Source of the DNA: Fulvimarina sp.
Lineage (GTDB): Bacteria > Pseudomonadota > Alphaproteobacteria > Rhizobiales > Rhizobiaceae
DNA length: 40,454 nt
Direction of reading: 5' to 3'
NCBI GenBank assembly: GCA_002700095.1
Contig: PACL01000091.1
Coordinates: 1-40,454 of the forward strand
This document shows positions 16,107 to 24,414 of the stretch, piece by piece. Numbering within the stretch: the stretch's first letter is position 1; each line of letters starts with the position of its first letter. Below the pieces are notes generated by a model. The model ran no database searches. It saw nothing but the letters and a program-made list of their open reading frames with translations, and was not told the origin of the DNA. Both the position numbers and the translations under genes were made by a program.

Positions 16107-16762
16107 GCCATCGCCTCCTCGTCATCGAAGACGTCGCCGCTGCCCGCGATCACCTCGTCCAGCTCGCGCGACGCGCCTTGGAATTTCAGCCCGAGAACAT
16201 CGTCGTGGCCGCCACGCTCTCTCAAGCGCGTGCGGCCATCCTGTCGGCCGTCGAGGCCGATCTGCTCTTCAAGATGGCACTCATCGACATTGCGCTCCCC
16301 GATGGCAGTGGTATCGATGCCCTGCGCGATCTGCGAACGGCCTTCCCGGAGACGATCTGCATCATGACCACGGTCATGGCGGCGGATTCGACGATCGTCT
16401 CGGCTTTGGCCGGTGGCGCCCAGGGGTATCTCCTGAAAGGCCAGCGCGACGACCTCATCATTCGCCAATTGCGCCTGATCGAAAGCGGTGTGCCGGCCAT
16501 ATCGCCGCCGATCGCCCGGCGGATCATCGAGCATTTTCGCACGCGCCCACCCGTGAGCGAGAGCGACGACAAGCTGACCCCGCGAGAGCGCTGCGTTCTC
16601 TCCGTCATCGCCAAGGGAGCGCGCGTCGCCGACGCTGCGCGCGAGCTCGGCGTCGCCGAGACAACCGTGGCGAGCCACGTCAAATCGATCTATCTCAAGC
16701 TCGGCGTCTCGTCGCGTGCCGAGGCGACCCTCGTGGCCACGCGGATGGGGCTCGTCGGCTGA
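16103..16762 (+). CDS. NarL/FixJ-family response regulator
   Basis: 219-aa partner of the upstream kinase. The receiver domain has E9-D10 and phospho-acceptor D62 in LIDIALPDGSG. The C-terminal LuxR-type helix-turn-helix (about 155-215) includes LTPRERCVL and the recognition segment TTVASHVKSIYLKLGVSSR. Its ATG lies inside the kinase stop (ATGA). A 6-bp GC hairpin (16764-16784) lies right at the stop codon but has no T tract. The surface lipoprotein gene begins 267 nt downstream and could be a target, though nothing in the sequence proves it. Confidence 0.94.
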   Translation: MSHRLLVIEDVAAARDHLVQLARRALEFQPENIVVAATLSQARAAILSAVEADLLFKMALIDIALPDGSGIDALRDLRTAFPETICIMTTVMAADSTIVSALAGGAQGYLLKGQRDDLIIRQLRLIESGVPAISPPIARRIIEHFRTRPPVSESDDKLTPRERCVLSVIAKGARVADAARELGVAETTVASHVKSIYLKLGVSSRAEATLVATRMGLVG

Positions 16763-16997
16763 CGACGCCGCGGCAGGGGGCGTCCGATCGATTGTCGCCA
16801 TGCAAGTCTCTGCGAGAACTTGCAGATTTTGTCAGGGTTCGAGTGCGTGGTCAGGCCCGGCACGCGCGGCTGGAGATCGAGCCATCGACATCCCTGAAAT
16901 CGGTGAGGCGAGAAAGCCATGGTTGGCCGACCAGCCGATACCCGGCGGATCGTCTCCCCTGTAACGGGGATGCGACACCTCCGCAGACCTGATTGAA

Positions 16998-17026
16998 CGG
17001 TTCCCGCAACGTCAAGAGGGGAACCG
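16998..17026 (+). promoter_or_regulatory. Hairpin overlapping the lipoprotein ribosome-binding site
   Basis: A perfect 8-bp stem (16998-17005 with 17019-17026) closes a 13-nt loop. The right arm contains part of the AGAGGGGA ribosome-binding stretch just before the ATG at 17030, so folding would hide it. This could give translational control, for example by temperature or an RNA-binding factor. It may also be chance in GC-rich DNA. Confidence 0.35.
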
Positions 17027-17029
17027 GAC

Positions 17030-18088
17030 ATGCGCGTAGGTTTGATTTTCGCAACGCTCGCTACAGCAGGCATTCTCGCAGGCTGCTCGAGCTCCGGTTC
17101 GTCCGGCAGCTTGGCTTCGATCGACGTGGGTGGCCCGGGTCCTGACGGCGGCGGCACGGGCGGCGGTGGCACGGGTGGTGATGGCGGCTCGGGGGGTGGT
17201 GGCGGGGGCTCGAATGGCGCCGAAGGCTCCGTGGTGGCCGCGACCCGCACCTATTCCGGCAGCATCGCGACGTCGACCTATGGTCAGCCGACCGGGCGCA
17301 ACGCGACAGGCGGTGTGCTGGCTTTCCTGAGAGAGGAAACCAACGGAACCTCGATCACCGGATCGCCGCAGGAAGTCGCGCTCCTCGAGGGAGAGTCGGG
17401 CGGCGCCATTCCGCAGGAAGGGGCTGGGGACTTCAGCCGCATGGAAGTCGCTCCCGCGATCGGATCGCCTGCGAGAGTCCTGCAGCCACAGGGTGGTGAG
17501 CGCACCACCTATGTGGAGATCTCCAGCACCGGCGATACGAACCAGCTGAGCTATGTCGATTACGACTATGTGCGGGCGGGTACTGCGCAGGTCCTGCCCT
17601 TGGGCAATGGCGTGGGCCAGGAGACGGCATTCTACGGCGCGAAGGATCCGAGCGTCGCACGGCCGACGACCATGAACGGAACGGCGACCTATGTCGGCGG
17701 CCTCGGCGCGACGGTGTTCTCCGGTGGCGAGCGCAACGCGATGACCGGCCGCACAACTCTCAACGCCGATTTCGACAATGCCACGATCACCGGCAAGGTC
17801 GACGGAATCCTGCTGACCACCGGTAACGGCGGTGGTGCAGCAGGATCCTCGTACGAGCTTCTGATGGAAAATGGCAGCATTGCCGGCGCCGACTACAACG
17901 GCACCGTGCGTGCGGTCGACATCGACACCGGAGCCACCGTCATCGACAGCGCTGCCGGACGCTCGACGTTCAATGGCGGTTTCTACGGACCGGGCGCCGA
18001 GGAAACGGCTGGCATCATCGATATCCAGGGTACGCAAGGCGGCTCTGCCGTCGACATCATCGGCGCCTATAACGGCGAAAAGCAGTGA
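17030..18088 (+). CDS. TbpB-like surface lipoprotein, predicted Slam substrate
   Basis: 352 aa. A lipoprotein signal ends in LAG with lipidated C19. Residues about 20-65 form a Ser/Gly-rich low-complexity anchor tether with runs of Gly. The C-terminal half (about 220-350) resembles the beta-barrel domain of transferrin-binding protein B and related surface lipoproteins: a GTATYVGGLGA strand followed by a strand with DFDNATITGKVDG. A ribosome site AGAGGGGA precedes the ATG. A Slam exporter gene follows on the same strand. Known Slam substrates share this handle barrel, so surface display is a sound inference; the ligand (iron protein, haem or other) is unknown. At 352 aa it is smaller than TbpB itself. 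Confidence 0.78.
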   Translation: MRVGLIFATLATAGILAGCSSSGSSGSLASIDVGGPGPDGGGTGGGGTGGDGGSGGGGGGSNGAEGSVVAATRTYSGSIATSTYGQPTGRNATGGVLAFLREETNGTSITGSPQEVALLEGESGGAIPQEGAGDFSRMEVAPAIGSPARVLQPQGGERTTYVEISSTGDTNQLSYVDYDYVRAGTAQVLPLGNGVGQETAFYGAKDPSVARPTTMNGTATYVGGLGATVFSGGERNAMTGRTTLNADFDNATITGKVDGILLTTGNGGGAAGSSYELLMENGSIAGADYNGTVRAVDIDTGATVIDSAAGRSTFNGGFYGPGAEETAGIIDIQGTQGGSAVDIIGAYNGEKQ

Positions 18089-18224
18089 GATCGCCGGGTC
18101 GCATGCGTGCGCCCCCATCGCATCGGGCCGGGGATCGAACCCGATCCGGACCGAAAGCGACCCGGTGATCGAACCGGCCGGAGCGTTTCGAGAGTCCCGT
18201 CGGACGCTCGTCGCTCTGGCCGAA

Positions 18225-18258
18225 GAGGCGCGGCGGCCGTCAAGGACCGCCGCGCCTC
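18225..18258 (+). terminator. Perfect 12-bp hairpin between lipoprotein and Slam genes
   Basis: Arms 18225-18236 and 18247-18258 pair perfectly (GAGGCGCGGCGG with its complement) around a 10-nt loop. It lies in the 293-nt gap between the lipoprotein stop and the Slam start. No T tract follows, so it may be a weak terminator, a processing or stability element, or an attenuator that lowers Slam expression relative to its abundant cargo. Confidence 0.5.
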
Positions 18259-18381
18259 CCGTGCTGCAAGGACGGTTTCCGCCCGGTCCGGTCTGGCGAT
18301 CGCCGCAACGCCCCGACGGCCGCCCCAGTGATCTGGCGAGCGCCGGATCGATCGGATCGAGTGAACAGCGAGGCTTTGACG

Positions 18382-19728
18382 ATGGTTCGGTTTCCGCAGT
18401 CCATGACGCGCTTCGTCGCCATTCTCGGCATGGTGCTGCTTCTTGCAATCCCGGCGGCCACCGCCAGCATTGCCGCCGCCACGAGCGAGACCGGCACGGC
18501 GACCGGCGGGAGCTTCCGGGAGGTTGCGCGCCTTGCCAAGCAGGGTCGCTTCGAAGAGGCCGAAGCCCTGCGCCAGGAGGGACTGTCCGCAGGGATCCAT
18601 TCGCCGGACGACGCGCTCTTCCTTCAAGGGCTCATCGCTGTCAATCGAGGCGATGCGGCAGTGGCCGAGGAGATCTTCCGCCGGCTACTCGATGCCGATT
18701 CCGACCGGCGGCTGGTGCGACTGGAGCTGGTCCATGCCCTGATGGCCCGAGGCAGCTTCACGGCGGCGCGTTTTCATCTCGGCCGGCTTCAGGGCGCCGA
18801 GACCGACCGACGCCTCAGCGCCTATTACTATCGGCTCGATCGCGAGATCACGCGGCAACGGCCATGGGGTGCGCGGTTTTCAGGGTCGCTCGCACCGCGC
18901 ACCAATGCCAGTCGCGGTTCGAGCGAAGACGTCATCATGGTGGGCGACATGCCCTTCCGGATCAATGACGAGGCAAAGGCGCGAAGCGGCGTCGGCTTCG
19001 AGTTCGACGGGGAGTTGTCCTGGCAGTTCCTTCTCTCCGACACGACCACGCTGACCCTGGCCGGCTTCTCGCGCGGCGTTGCCTATGACGAGAGCGAACT
19101 CGGCTCGATCGAAGTCGGGGGCAATGCCACCCTGCGCCGGTTCCTCAGCCCCCGCAGCTTCTTCGATGTCGGCATCGAGCGCTCGCGGATCTATGCCGGC
19201 GGCGATCCCTATGCGGACAACGTCACCGGCCTCGGTGCGTTTTCGTTCATGCTTCTGGACCACCTCCAGATCGCGACGGCGGGGCGGGTGACGCATGTGG
19301 ACTACTCCGATCACCCAAGGCCGGATGGACTGCGCTCGAGCGGCTCGGTCCGCGCGACCTATGCGATCGGTCCGGGGCTTGCGCTGGGAGCCTATGTTTC
19401 GGCGACCCGCGACCGCTCCGGCTACGATCACCAGCGCTTCGATGGCAGGGAAGTGGGGGCGACACTCTACGCCGAGCTGCCATTCTCGCTCACGGCCGAA
19501 GTCGTCGCCGGCATCGGCGAGCGGTCCTTCGACGCCGACTATCCGGGCCAGACATTCGCCCGTCACGACACTTACGGGCGCGTGAGCACCCGAGTGCTGA
19601 AACGCGACTGGGCCATCGAAGGCTTCGCCCCTGCGATCTCCTTGAGCTACGAGATCCAGGACAGCAACGTCGCCTTCAAGACATATGACGATATCGGCTT
19701 TTCGCTCGGTCTTGCTCGTTCGTTCTAG
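18382..19728 (+). CDS. Slam-family (DUF560) surface lipoprotein assembly modifier
   Basis: 448-aa outer-membrane protein. A signal peptide (about 1-33) is followed by a periplasmic TPR region (about 45-140, helices such as AKQGRFEEAEALRQEGL) and a C-terminal DUF560 beta-barrel (about 150-448) with alternating hydrophobic strands and a terminal Phe. This is the Slam layout; Slam proteins move TbpB-type lipoproteins to the cell surface. ATG 18382 is chosen because it gives a proper signal peptide and has GAGG upstream; GTG 18328 and GTG 18361 are in frame. The upstream lipoprotein is the obvious cargo. No TonB-dependent receptor is adjacent, unlike many iron-uptake Slam loci. Confidence 0.84.
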   Translation: MVRFPQSMTRFVAILGMVLLLAIPAATASIAAATSETGTATGGSFREVARLAKQGRFEEAEALRQEGLSAGIHSPDDALFLQGLIAVNRGDAAVAEEIFRRLLDADSDRRLVRLELVHALMARGSFTAARFHLGRLQGAETDRRLSAYYYRLDREITRQRPWGARFSGSLAPRTNASRGSSEDVIMVGDMPFRINDEAKARSGVGFEFDGELSWQFLLSDTTTLTLAGFSRGVAYDESELGSIEVGGNATLRRFLSPRSFFDVGIERSRIYAGGDPYADNVTGLGAFSFMLLDHLQIATAGRVTHVDYSDHPRPDGLRSSGSVRATYAIGPGLALGAYVSATRDRSGYDHQRFDGREVGATLYAELPFSLTAEVVAGIGERSFDADYPGQTFARHDTYGRVSTRVLKRDWAIEGFAPAISLSYEIQDSNVAFKTYDDIGFSLGLARSF

Positions 19729-19892
19729 TCACTGGCTGCGTGGGGCTTGAAATGGGATCACGCTGCTTCGTGACGGGCGGAATGATTCTCGGCCTGGATG
19801 AGACCGCATCCTACGAAATGACGACCGCCACATCCTGTGATGGTTGTCTCGTTGGAGTCTAAAGTCAGGGGGCACGTCAATTCCAACGCGCC

Positions 19893-20834
19893 TCACGGAA
19901 CGAAGAAATAGTTCGTCAGGTGGAAGAAGATCGGCGCGGCGAAGGTGACGGAATCCATCCGGTCCAGGGCCCCGCCGTGGCCCTCGATCATCGTGCCCCA
20001 ATCCTTGGCGCCCAGGGAGCGCTTGATCGCCGAAAGCACGAGACCCCCGCAGAAGCCGGCGACGACGATGGCGAGCGCCATGCCGCCGGCCTGAAGCGGG
20101 GAGAAGGGCGTGATCCAGAACAGCCCTGCCCCGACGAGCGCCGCCGACAGGCCACCGCCGATCAGCCCTTCCCAGGTCTTGGCGGGCGAAACGCGCGGCG
20201 CGACCTTGTGCCGGCCGAACAACTTGCCAAAAACATATTGAAGGACGTCCGAGAGCTGCACCACGGCGATCAGGAAGAACAGCCAGAGGAAGTTCTCCCC
20301 CTCGTGGCCGGGAATGTCGAGAACCAGAAGCGCCGGCGCATGGCTGATACAATAGACCGTCAGCATCAGGCCCCATTGCAGCTTGGCGGTCCGCTCCAGG
20401 AAATGGTCGGTCTCGCCGGCAAGGACGGTCAGGACCGGCAAGAGCAGGAAGGCATAGACCGGGATCGCGATGGCGAAGACCGTCTGCCATTCGTCGAAGA
20501 TCAGCCAGTATTGCAGGGGAATGAACACGTAGAACGCCGTCGCCACCGCCCGGTGGTCGGCGGGACGGGTGGGGGTCAGCGTGATCATCTCGCGCAGGCA
20601 GTAGAACGAGGTGAGCGCGAAGAGGATGAGCGTCACCGTCGGTCCCAGAAGAAAGGCCGCGGCAAAGATCACCACCATCACCCACCAGGCTTTCACCCGG
20701 GATTGGAGGTTGCGAACCGTCGCCTGCATGGCTTCGCTGTTGGTGCGCCGCGACAAGACGAAGGCGGCAAGCGAACCGGCCAGAAGGATGCCAACCACGC
20801 CGGCGAGAAGGATGATGATGCGCCAATCGTCCAT
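19893..20834 (-). CDS. Phosphatidate cytidylyltransferase (CdsA family)
   Basis: 313-aa inner-membrane enzyme expected to form CDP-diacylglycerol from phosphatidate and CTP. About eight hydrophobic segments are visible. The family signature is present near the C-terminus: SAIKRSLGAKDWG, then GHGGALDRMDS with the metal-binding Asp residues. The usual Pro before GHGG is Glu here. The RVSPAKTWEG motif is also present. It is last in a three-gene leftward operon after a CDP-alcohol phosphatidyltransferase and an acyltransferase, which resembles the accessory ynbAB-type lipid clusters. It is probably a paralogue of the housekeeping cdsA rather than the main copy (inference). Confidence 0.9.
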   Translation of the reverse strand: MDDWRIIILLAGVVGILLAGSLAAFVLSRRTNSEAMQATVRNLQSRVKAWWVMVVIFAAAFLLGPTVTLILFALTSFYCLREMITLTPTRPADHRAVATAFYVFIPLQYWLIFDEWQTVFAIAIPVYAFLLLPVLTVLAGETDHFLERTAKLQWGLMLTVYCISHAPALLVLDIPGHEGENFLWLFFLIAVVQLSDVLQYVFGKLFGRHKVAPRVSPAKTWEGLIGGGLSAALVGAGLFWITPFSPLQAGGMALAIVVAGFCGGLVLSAIKRSLGAKDWGTMIEGHGGALDRMDSVTFAAPIFFHLTNYFFVP

Positions 20835-20837
20835 GGC

Positions 20838-21455
20838 TCAGACCTCCCCCGGCCTGCCGAGAGTGGCGACGGCCTCACGCGCTCTCGTCAGAAATGCCTG
20901 CCGCTCTTCGCCCTGTCGCAAACGCAGCGGAGCGCCGAAACGCGCCGCACAACTGATCGGCGCGGGAACATAGGCGCCCTTGGGGAAGGCCCGGGCGAGA
21001 TTATCCAGAAAGACCGGGATCAGCTGGACGCCGGGATGGGTGTTTGCGAGATTGTAGAGCCCGGATTTGAACGGCATGATGGATGAACCGTCGCCGCGCG
21101 TGCCCTCCGGAAACAGGATCAGCGAACGCCCCTCGGCCAGGGCCGCCGTCAAGGGGGCCAGCGGATCGCTGCCCGCCACCGCCTGGCGTTCGACAAGAAC
21201 GCAGCCCAGGATATCGAGGGCCACGAAGCGCCTGAGCCGCCCCTTCCCCCAGTAATCGCGCGCCGCCACCGGCGACGTCTTGGACCGCAACGCGTCCGGA
21301 AGGGCCGCCCAAAGGACGATCGTATCGAGGTGGCTGCCGTGGTTGGCGAAATAGATCCGCTGCTCGAAGGTCGGCTCGGACCCGACCCAGCGCGCATGGC
21401 CACCAATCAGAAAGCGCGTCAGCGCAATGAGGACAAGGCGTGCCGCGGCAATCAT
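20838..21455 (-). CDS. 1-acyl-glycerol-3-phosphate acyltransferase-like protein (PlsC family)
   Basis: 205-aa membrane-associated acyltransferase. An N-terminal hydrophobic helix (about 1-20) is followed by the catalytic NHGSHLDT motif (Hx4D), a central Arg/Lys-rich region and the FPEGTRGDG substrate motif. The ATG at 21453-21455 overlaps the upstream gene's stop (ATGA), so translation is coupled; a longer in-frame start reaching into that gene is rejected. The downstream cdsA-like gene begins 3 nt after its stop. Together the three genes could make phosphatidate, activate it with CTP and transfer it to an alcohol. Confidence 0.9.
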   Translation of the reverse strand: MIAAARLVLIALTRFLIGGHARWVGSEPTFEQRIYFANHGSHLDTIVLWAALPDALRSKTSPVAARDYWGKGRLRRFVALDILGCVLVERQAVAGSDPLAPLTAALAEGRSLILFPEGTRGDGSSIMPFKSGLYNLANTHPGVQLIPVFLDNLARAFPKGAYVPAPISCAARFGAPLRLRQGEERQAFLTRAREAVATLGRPGEV

Positions 21456-22114
21456 CGGGCTCGTCCGGCAAGACCCTCGGCCTGGCTTTTCAGCCGGCGG
21501 CCGATGGTCACCACGGTGCCGAAAGCGATCAGGCCGAGAAGCGCCGTGGAGACCGGATGGCTCGCCGCGAGCAAGGCTTCGGCGAAGGCGATGCCTGCCG
21601 CGAGCGTCAGGGCCGCCATGCGGTGCTGCTTGGCCATCGGGCCGCGGAAATCCTGCTTCAGGCCCACCGTGCCCCCGAGAAGACGGACATAGGCGGCGAC
21701 CGCCGCCAAGAGCGCCGCCAGCCAGCCGAGCCAGCCCACCCCCAGGGCATAGCCGAACGCCACGAGGAACAGGCTGTCTTCCAGACGGTCCGGAGCCTCG
21801 TTCCAGAGGGCACCGCTGGTCGATCCCCTGCCGCCCTCCACCGCTACCAGCCCGTCCATCAGGTTGGCGACAAGGCGCAGCTGTATGCACAGCGCGCCGA
21901 CGATCCACAGGACCGGCTCAGGCAGGCGCGCCGCGAAGACGAAGGCTGTAGCGCCGGCCAGCGCAAAGACGATGCCGAGCGCGGAGATCTGGTTGGCGGT
22001 GAGTCCCGTTCGAAGGAGAAACCGCAGAAGCCGGCCCGCCCATGGCCGTTCCCGTGAGGCGAGAGGCCGTCGATCGCCAAGCGGTGGCTTGCCTTTGCCT
22101 TTGTCCGTCGCCAT
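21452..22114 (-). CDS. CDP-alcohol phosphatidyltransferase family protein, variant signature
   Basis: 220-aa membrane protein with about five hydrophobic segments. The CDP-alcohol phosphatidyltransferase signature Dx2DGx2ARx8Gx3Dx3D aligns without gaps at residues 84-109, but reads N84, D87-G88, A91-V92, G101, N105, D109. Two metal-ligand Asp are Asn and the Arg is Val; D87 and the presumed catalytic-base D109 remain. It is the first gene of the lipid operon. The alcohol acceptor is unknown. The substitutions may mark a subfamily with a different metal or substrate, or loss of activity. Family call is good; activity is uncertain. Confidence 0.8.
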   Translation of the reverse strand: MATDKGKGKPPLGDRRPLASRERPWAGRLLRFLLRTGLTANQISALGIVFALAGATAFVFAARLPEPVLWIVGALCIQLRLVANLMDGLVAVEGGRGSTSGALWNEAPDRLEDSLFLVAFGYALGVGWLGWLAALLAAVAAYVRLLGGTVGLKQDFRGPMAKQHRMAALTLAAGIAFAEALLAASHPVSTALLGLIAFGTVVTIGRRLKSQAEGLAGRAR

Positions 22115-22546
22115 TCGCCATTCCCTCGCAACAGCTCACAACCGTACGCGAGAGGTCTCACGGCGGGCGATGCCAGGCAAGCTGCCCCTGCCGTCTTGGA
22201 GCAAGCACTTCGATCCGGGGGAGTGGGGATCATCGAGCCGATGGAGAGGACTTGGCACCGCCCTGGCCGTTGACGAGATGGCCCATCGGACCTCCAGTTC
22301 GGCTTTGGTCGAGGTGTGGGGCTACCACTTTGGCCGGCATTGCGAGGACGCTCCCCATGAAATGCGCGCAACGTCGACCCGCTGATGCCGCCCTGCAGCG
22401 CGATATGAGGCGCGGGCGTCAACAGGTACGCTTCGGCCGAGCGACACCATCGCCCGGGACATGATCTCTCGCTTGCTCCTTCATCGGGGTCGACCTGCGA
22501 CGGGAACGGCCATGCAGGACGACTGTCAGCGCAGGGGAAATGTCCT
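22115..22546. other. Intergenic stretch without a recognised gene
   Basis: 432 bases between the lipid operon start and the phosphodiesterase stop. Open frames run through it on both strands, but their translations show no domain, signal peptide or ribosome site. It must hold the promoter of the leftward lipid operon near its left end. No repeat or insertion element was noticed. Confidence 0.5.
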
Positions 22547-23317
22547 TCAGATCGTCCCGGCGGTCCGGTCGAGGAAGTCGTGGAAATGCACCACGACGCC
22601 GTCGCCGTCGACGAGGATCACGGCATAGGCCGGCGGCTCGTGGCTGGTGACGAAGCGGTCCTCGAAGACGAGTGCCGTCTGCTGGTTGGTGCCGCGCATG
22701 GCGTTGAAGGGGATGCCACGCCAGCTGCCGCTGACCGGCCGGTGCACGTGGCCGGCAAAGACGTGGCGGACATTGCCGGCGTCGTTGGCGATGCGGGCGA
22801 ATGCCTCCGCCTCGCCGAGCCGGACCCGGTCGAGTGCCGGCATGTGCAGGCGGAACGGCGGGTGATGGGCGAAGACGAGGGCCCCGCCGTCCCCTGCCCC
22901 GGCGAGTTGCCGTTCCAGCCAGCCGAGCCGCGCGGGGCAGAGCTCGCCCTCGACGGCGCCTTCCTTGAGCGTGTCGAGCAGGATCAGCCGGCGGCCATCA
23001 AGGTCGACGCTCTTCTGGACGAAGCCGGCCGTAAAATGGCTGTCGCCGAAGACGGTGCGGAAGGCGTCGCGCCGGTCGTGATTGCCGAGCATCAGGTGGA
23101 CCGGCGGCGTCAGGCCCGACAGGCTTTCCGCCAGCGCCTCATAGGCTGCGATTTCGCCGTCATGGGTGAGGTCGCCGGTGACGACGATCGCGTCGGCATC
23201 GCCGTGAAGATCCTCGATGTCCCGAAGGCAGGCCGTCAGGCGCGCCAGCGGATCGAGGCCGAACAGCGTCTCGCCGGGCGCGACCAGGTGAAGGTCGGTG
23301 ATCTGGATGAGCTTCAT
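22547..23317 (-). CDS. Calcineurin-like phosphodiesterase (GpdQ/CpdA type)
   Basis: 256-aa cytoplasmic metallophosphoesterase with all five metal-binding blocks: DLHL near residue 9, GDLTHDG, GNHD, AHHPP and GHVHRP. The overall layout resembles the glycerophosphodiesterase GpdQ and cyclic-nucleotide phosphodiesterase CpdA. ATG 23317 gives the usual MKLIQITDLH start; ATG 23326 is three codons earlier. It is the last gene of the ABC importer operon, 28 nt after the LacI-type gene. Within that operon a role in cleaving an imported phosphodiester is more likely than cAMP turnover, but this is inference. Confidence 0.88.
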   Translation of the reverse strand: MKLIQITDLHLVAPGETLFGLDPLARLTACLRDIEDLHGDADAIVVTGDLTHDGEIAAYEALAESLSGLTPPVHLMLGNHDRRDAFRTVFGDSHFTAGFVQKSVDLDGRRLILLDTLKEGAVEGELCPARLGWLERQLAGAGDGGALVFAHHPPFRLHMPALDRVRLGEAEAFARIANDAGNVRHVFAGHVHRPVSGSWRGIPFNAMRGTNQQTALVFEDRFVTSHEPPAYAVILVDGDGVVVHFHDFLDRTAGTI

Positions 23318-23345
23318 GGGATGCATCCGTGCGTTGGCGTCGATG

Positions 23346-24365
23346 TCAGCCGCTCTCTCGCGGCACGAAGGTCACCGGGACGCGCTCGAGGGCGGGCGCC
23401 GCGGCCGGGTCGGACTGTCGCCGGTCGAGGAGGTCGATCGCCCTCGCCGCGACAGCCACCGGATCCTGGAAGAACGTCGTCAGCCGATAGGCGCTGCGCG
23501 CGGCTTCGGGCAGGTCGTCGAAACCGATGACCGCCATGTCTTCCGGGATGCGCCGCCCGGCGCACAGGCGAGCATGATCGATCAGCCCCATCGCCAGAAG
23601 ATCGTTGACGCAGAAGACCGCGTCGGGCGAAGCACCATGGCCGAAGAGCCGGCGGGCCGCCGCCTCGCCGCCGGCATGGTCGGCGTCGGCGCCTCGCGCG
23701 ACCTGGACTTCGGCGCCGAGTTTCCGGATCGCCTCGACGAAGGCTTTTTCACGCTCGACGATCGTCTCGGTCCCGATGTCCGCCCCGACGAGGGCGATCC
23801 GGCAGGCGCCGCGGGCGACCAGCCGCTCGGCAGCCTGCTTCGCCGCCCCCGCATTGTCGACGAGGACGCTGTCGGTGCCGGGTTCCGACCGGCCGATCAG
23901 CACCAGCGGCTGGCCGGTGCGCCGTGCCCCCTCCAGCATGGTCTCGGGGGGCGAGCCGGACAGGACGATGGTCGCCTCGGCGCGGTAGCCGAGCAGCATG
24001 TTCTGCGTCGCCTGCATCTCCCGTTCGGTATCGCCGGTGTTGAGCAGCACCGGCAGGCTGCCCCTGGCGATCAGCGCCTTGGAGAGGGCCGCGACGAAAA
24101 GCGCGCGAAAGCCCACTTCCGGCCGTGTGGCGATGATCCCGACGAGACGGCTCTGCCGGGCGATCAGGCCGCGCGCGAGGTCGTTGACCTGGTAGCCGAG
24201 GTCGAGGGCCGCCTTCATCACCTTCTCGCGGGTTTCCCGGCCGATACTGGCGCCGGGGGTGAAGGCGCGCGAGACCGCCGAGCGCGAGACGCCGGCGCGC
24301 TCGGCGACCTGCTGCGCGCTGACGAAGTTCGGCCCCGGCGGTGGCTGTCTCGGCTCGTCGGTCAT
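23346..24365 (-). CDS. LacI-family transcriptional regulator
   Basis: 339 aa. The N-terminal LacI helix-turn-helix (about 15-65) contains VSAQQVAERAGVSRSAVSRAF and the hinge-helix segment, followed by a periplasmic-binding-protein-like effector domain (about 70-335). It has the typical DNAGAAKQAAERLV and VNDLLAMGLIDHAR and VIGFDD segments. It lies inside the importer operon between the second permease and the phosphodiesterase, so it probably represses this operon and responds to its substrate. The 16-bp palindrome upstream of the ATPase gene is the best operator candidate. Confidence 0.94.
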   Translation of the reverse strand: MTDEPRQPPPGPNFVSAQQVAERAGVSRSAVSRAFTPGASIGRETREKVMKAALDLGYQVNDLARGLIARQSRLVGIIATRPEVGFRALFVAALSKALIARGSLPVLLNTGDTEREMQATQNMLLGYRAEATIVLSGSPPETMLEGARRTGQPLVLIGRSEPGTDSVLVDNAGAAKQAAERLVARGACRIALVGADIGTETIVEREKAFVEAIRKLGAEVQVARGADADHAGGEAAARRLFGHGASPDAVFCVNDLLAMGLIDHARLCAGRRIPEDMAVIGFDDLPEAARSAYRLTTFFQDPVAVAARAIDLLDRRQSDPAAAPALERVPVTFVPRESG

Positions 24366-24414
24366 GGCTGCGTCGTGTCTCGGATGGGTCTGGCTGAAGA
24401 ACGCATCGCCGCCC

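Noticed and set aside
19758..19773. Hairpin between the Slam and cdsA-like genes as a bidirectional terminator
   Set aside because: The stem is only 5 bp and lacks T tracts on either side.
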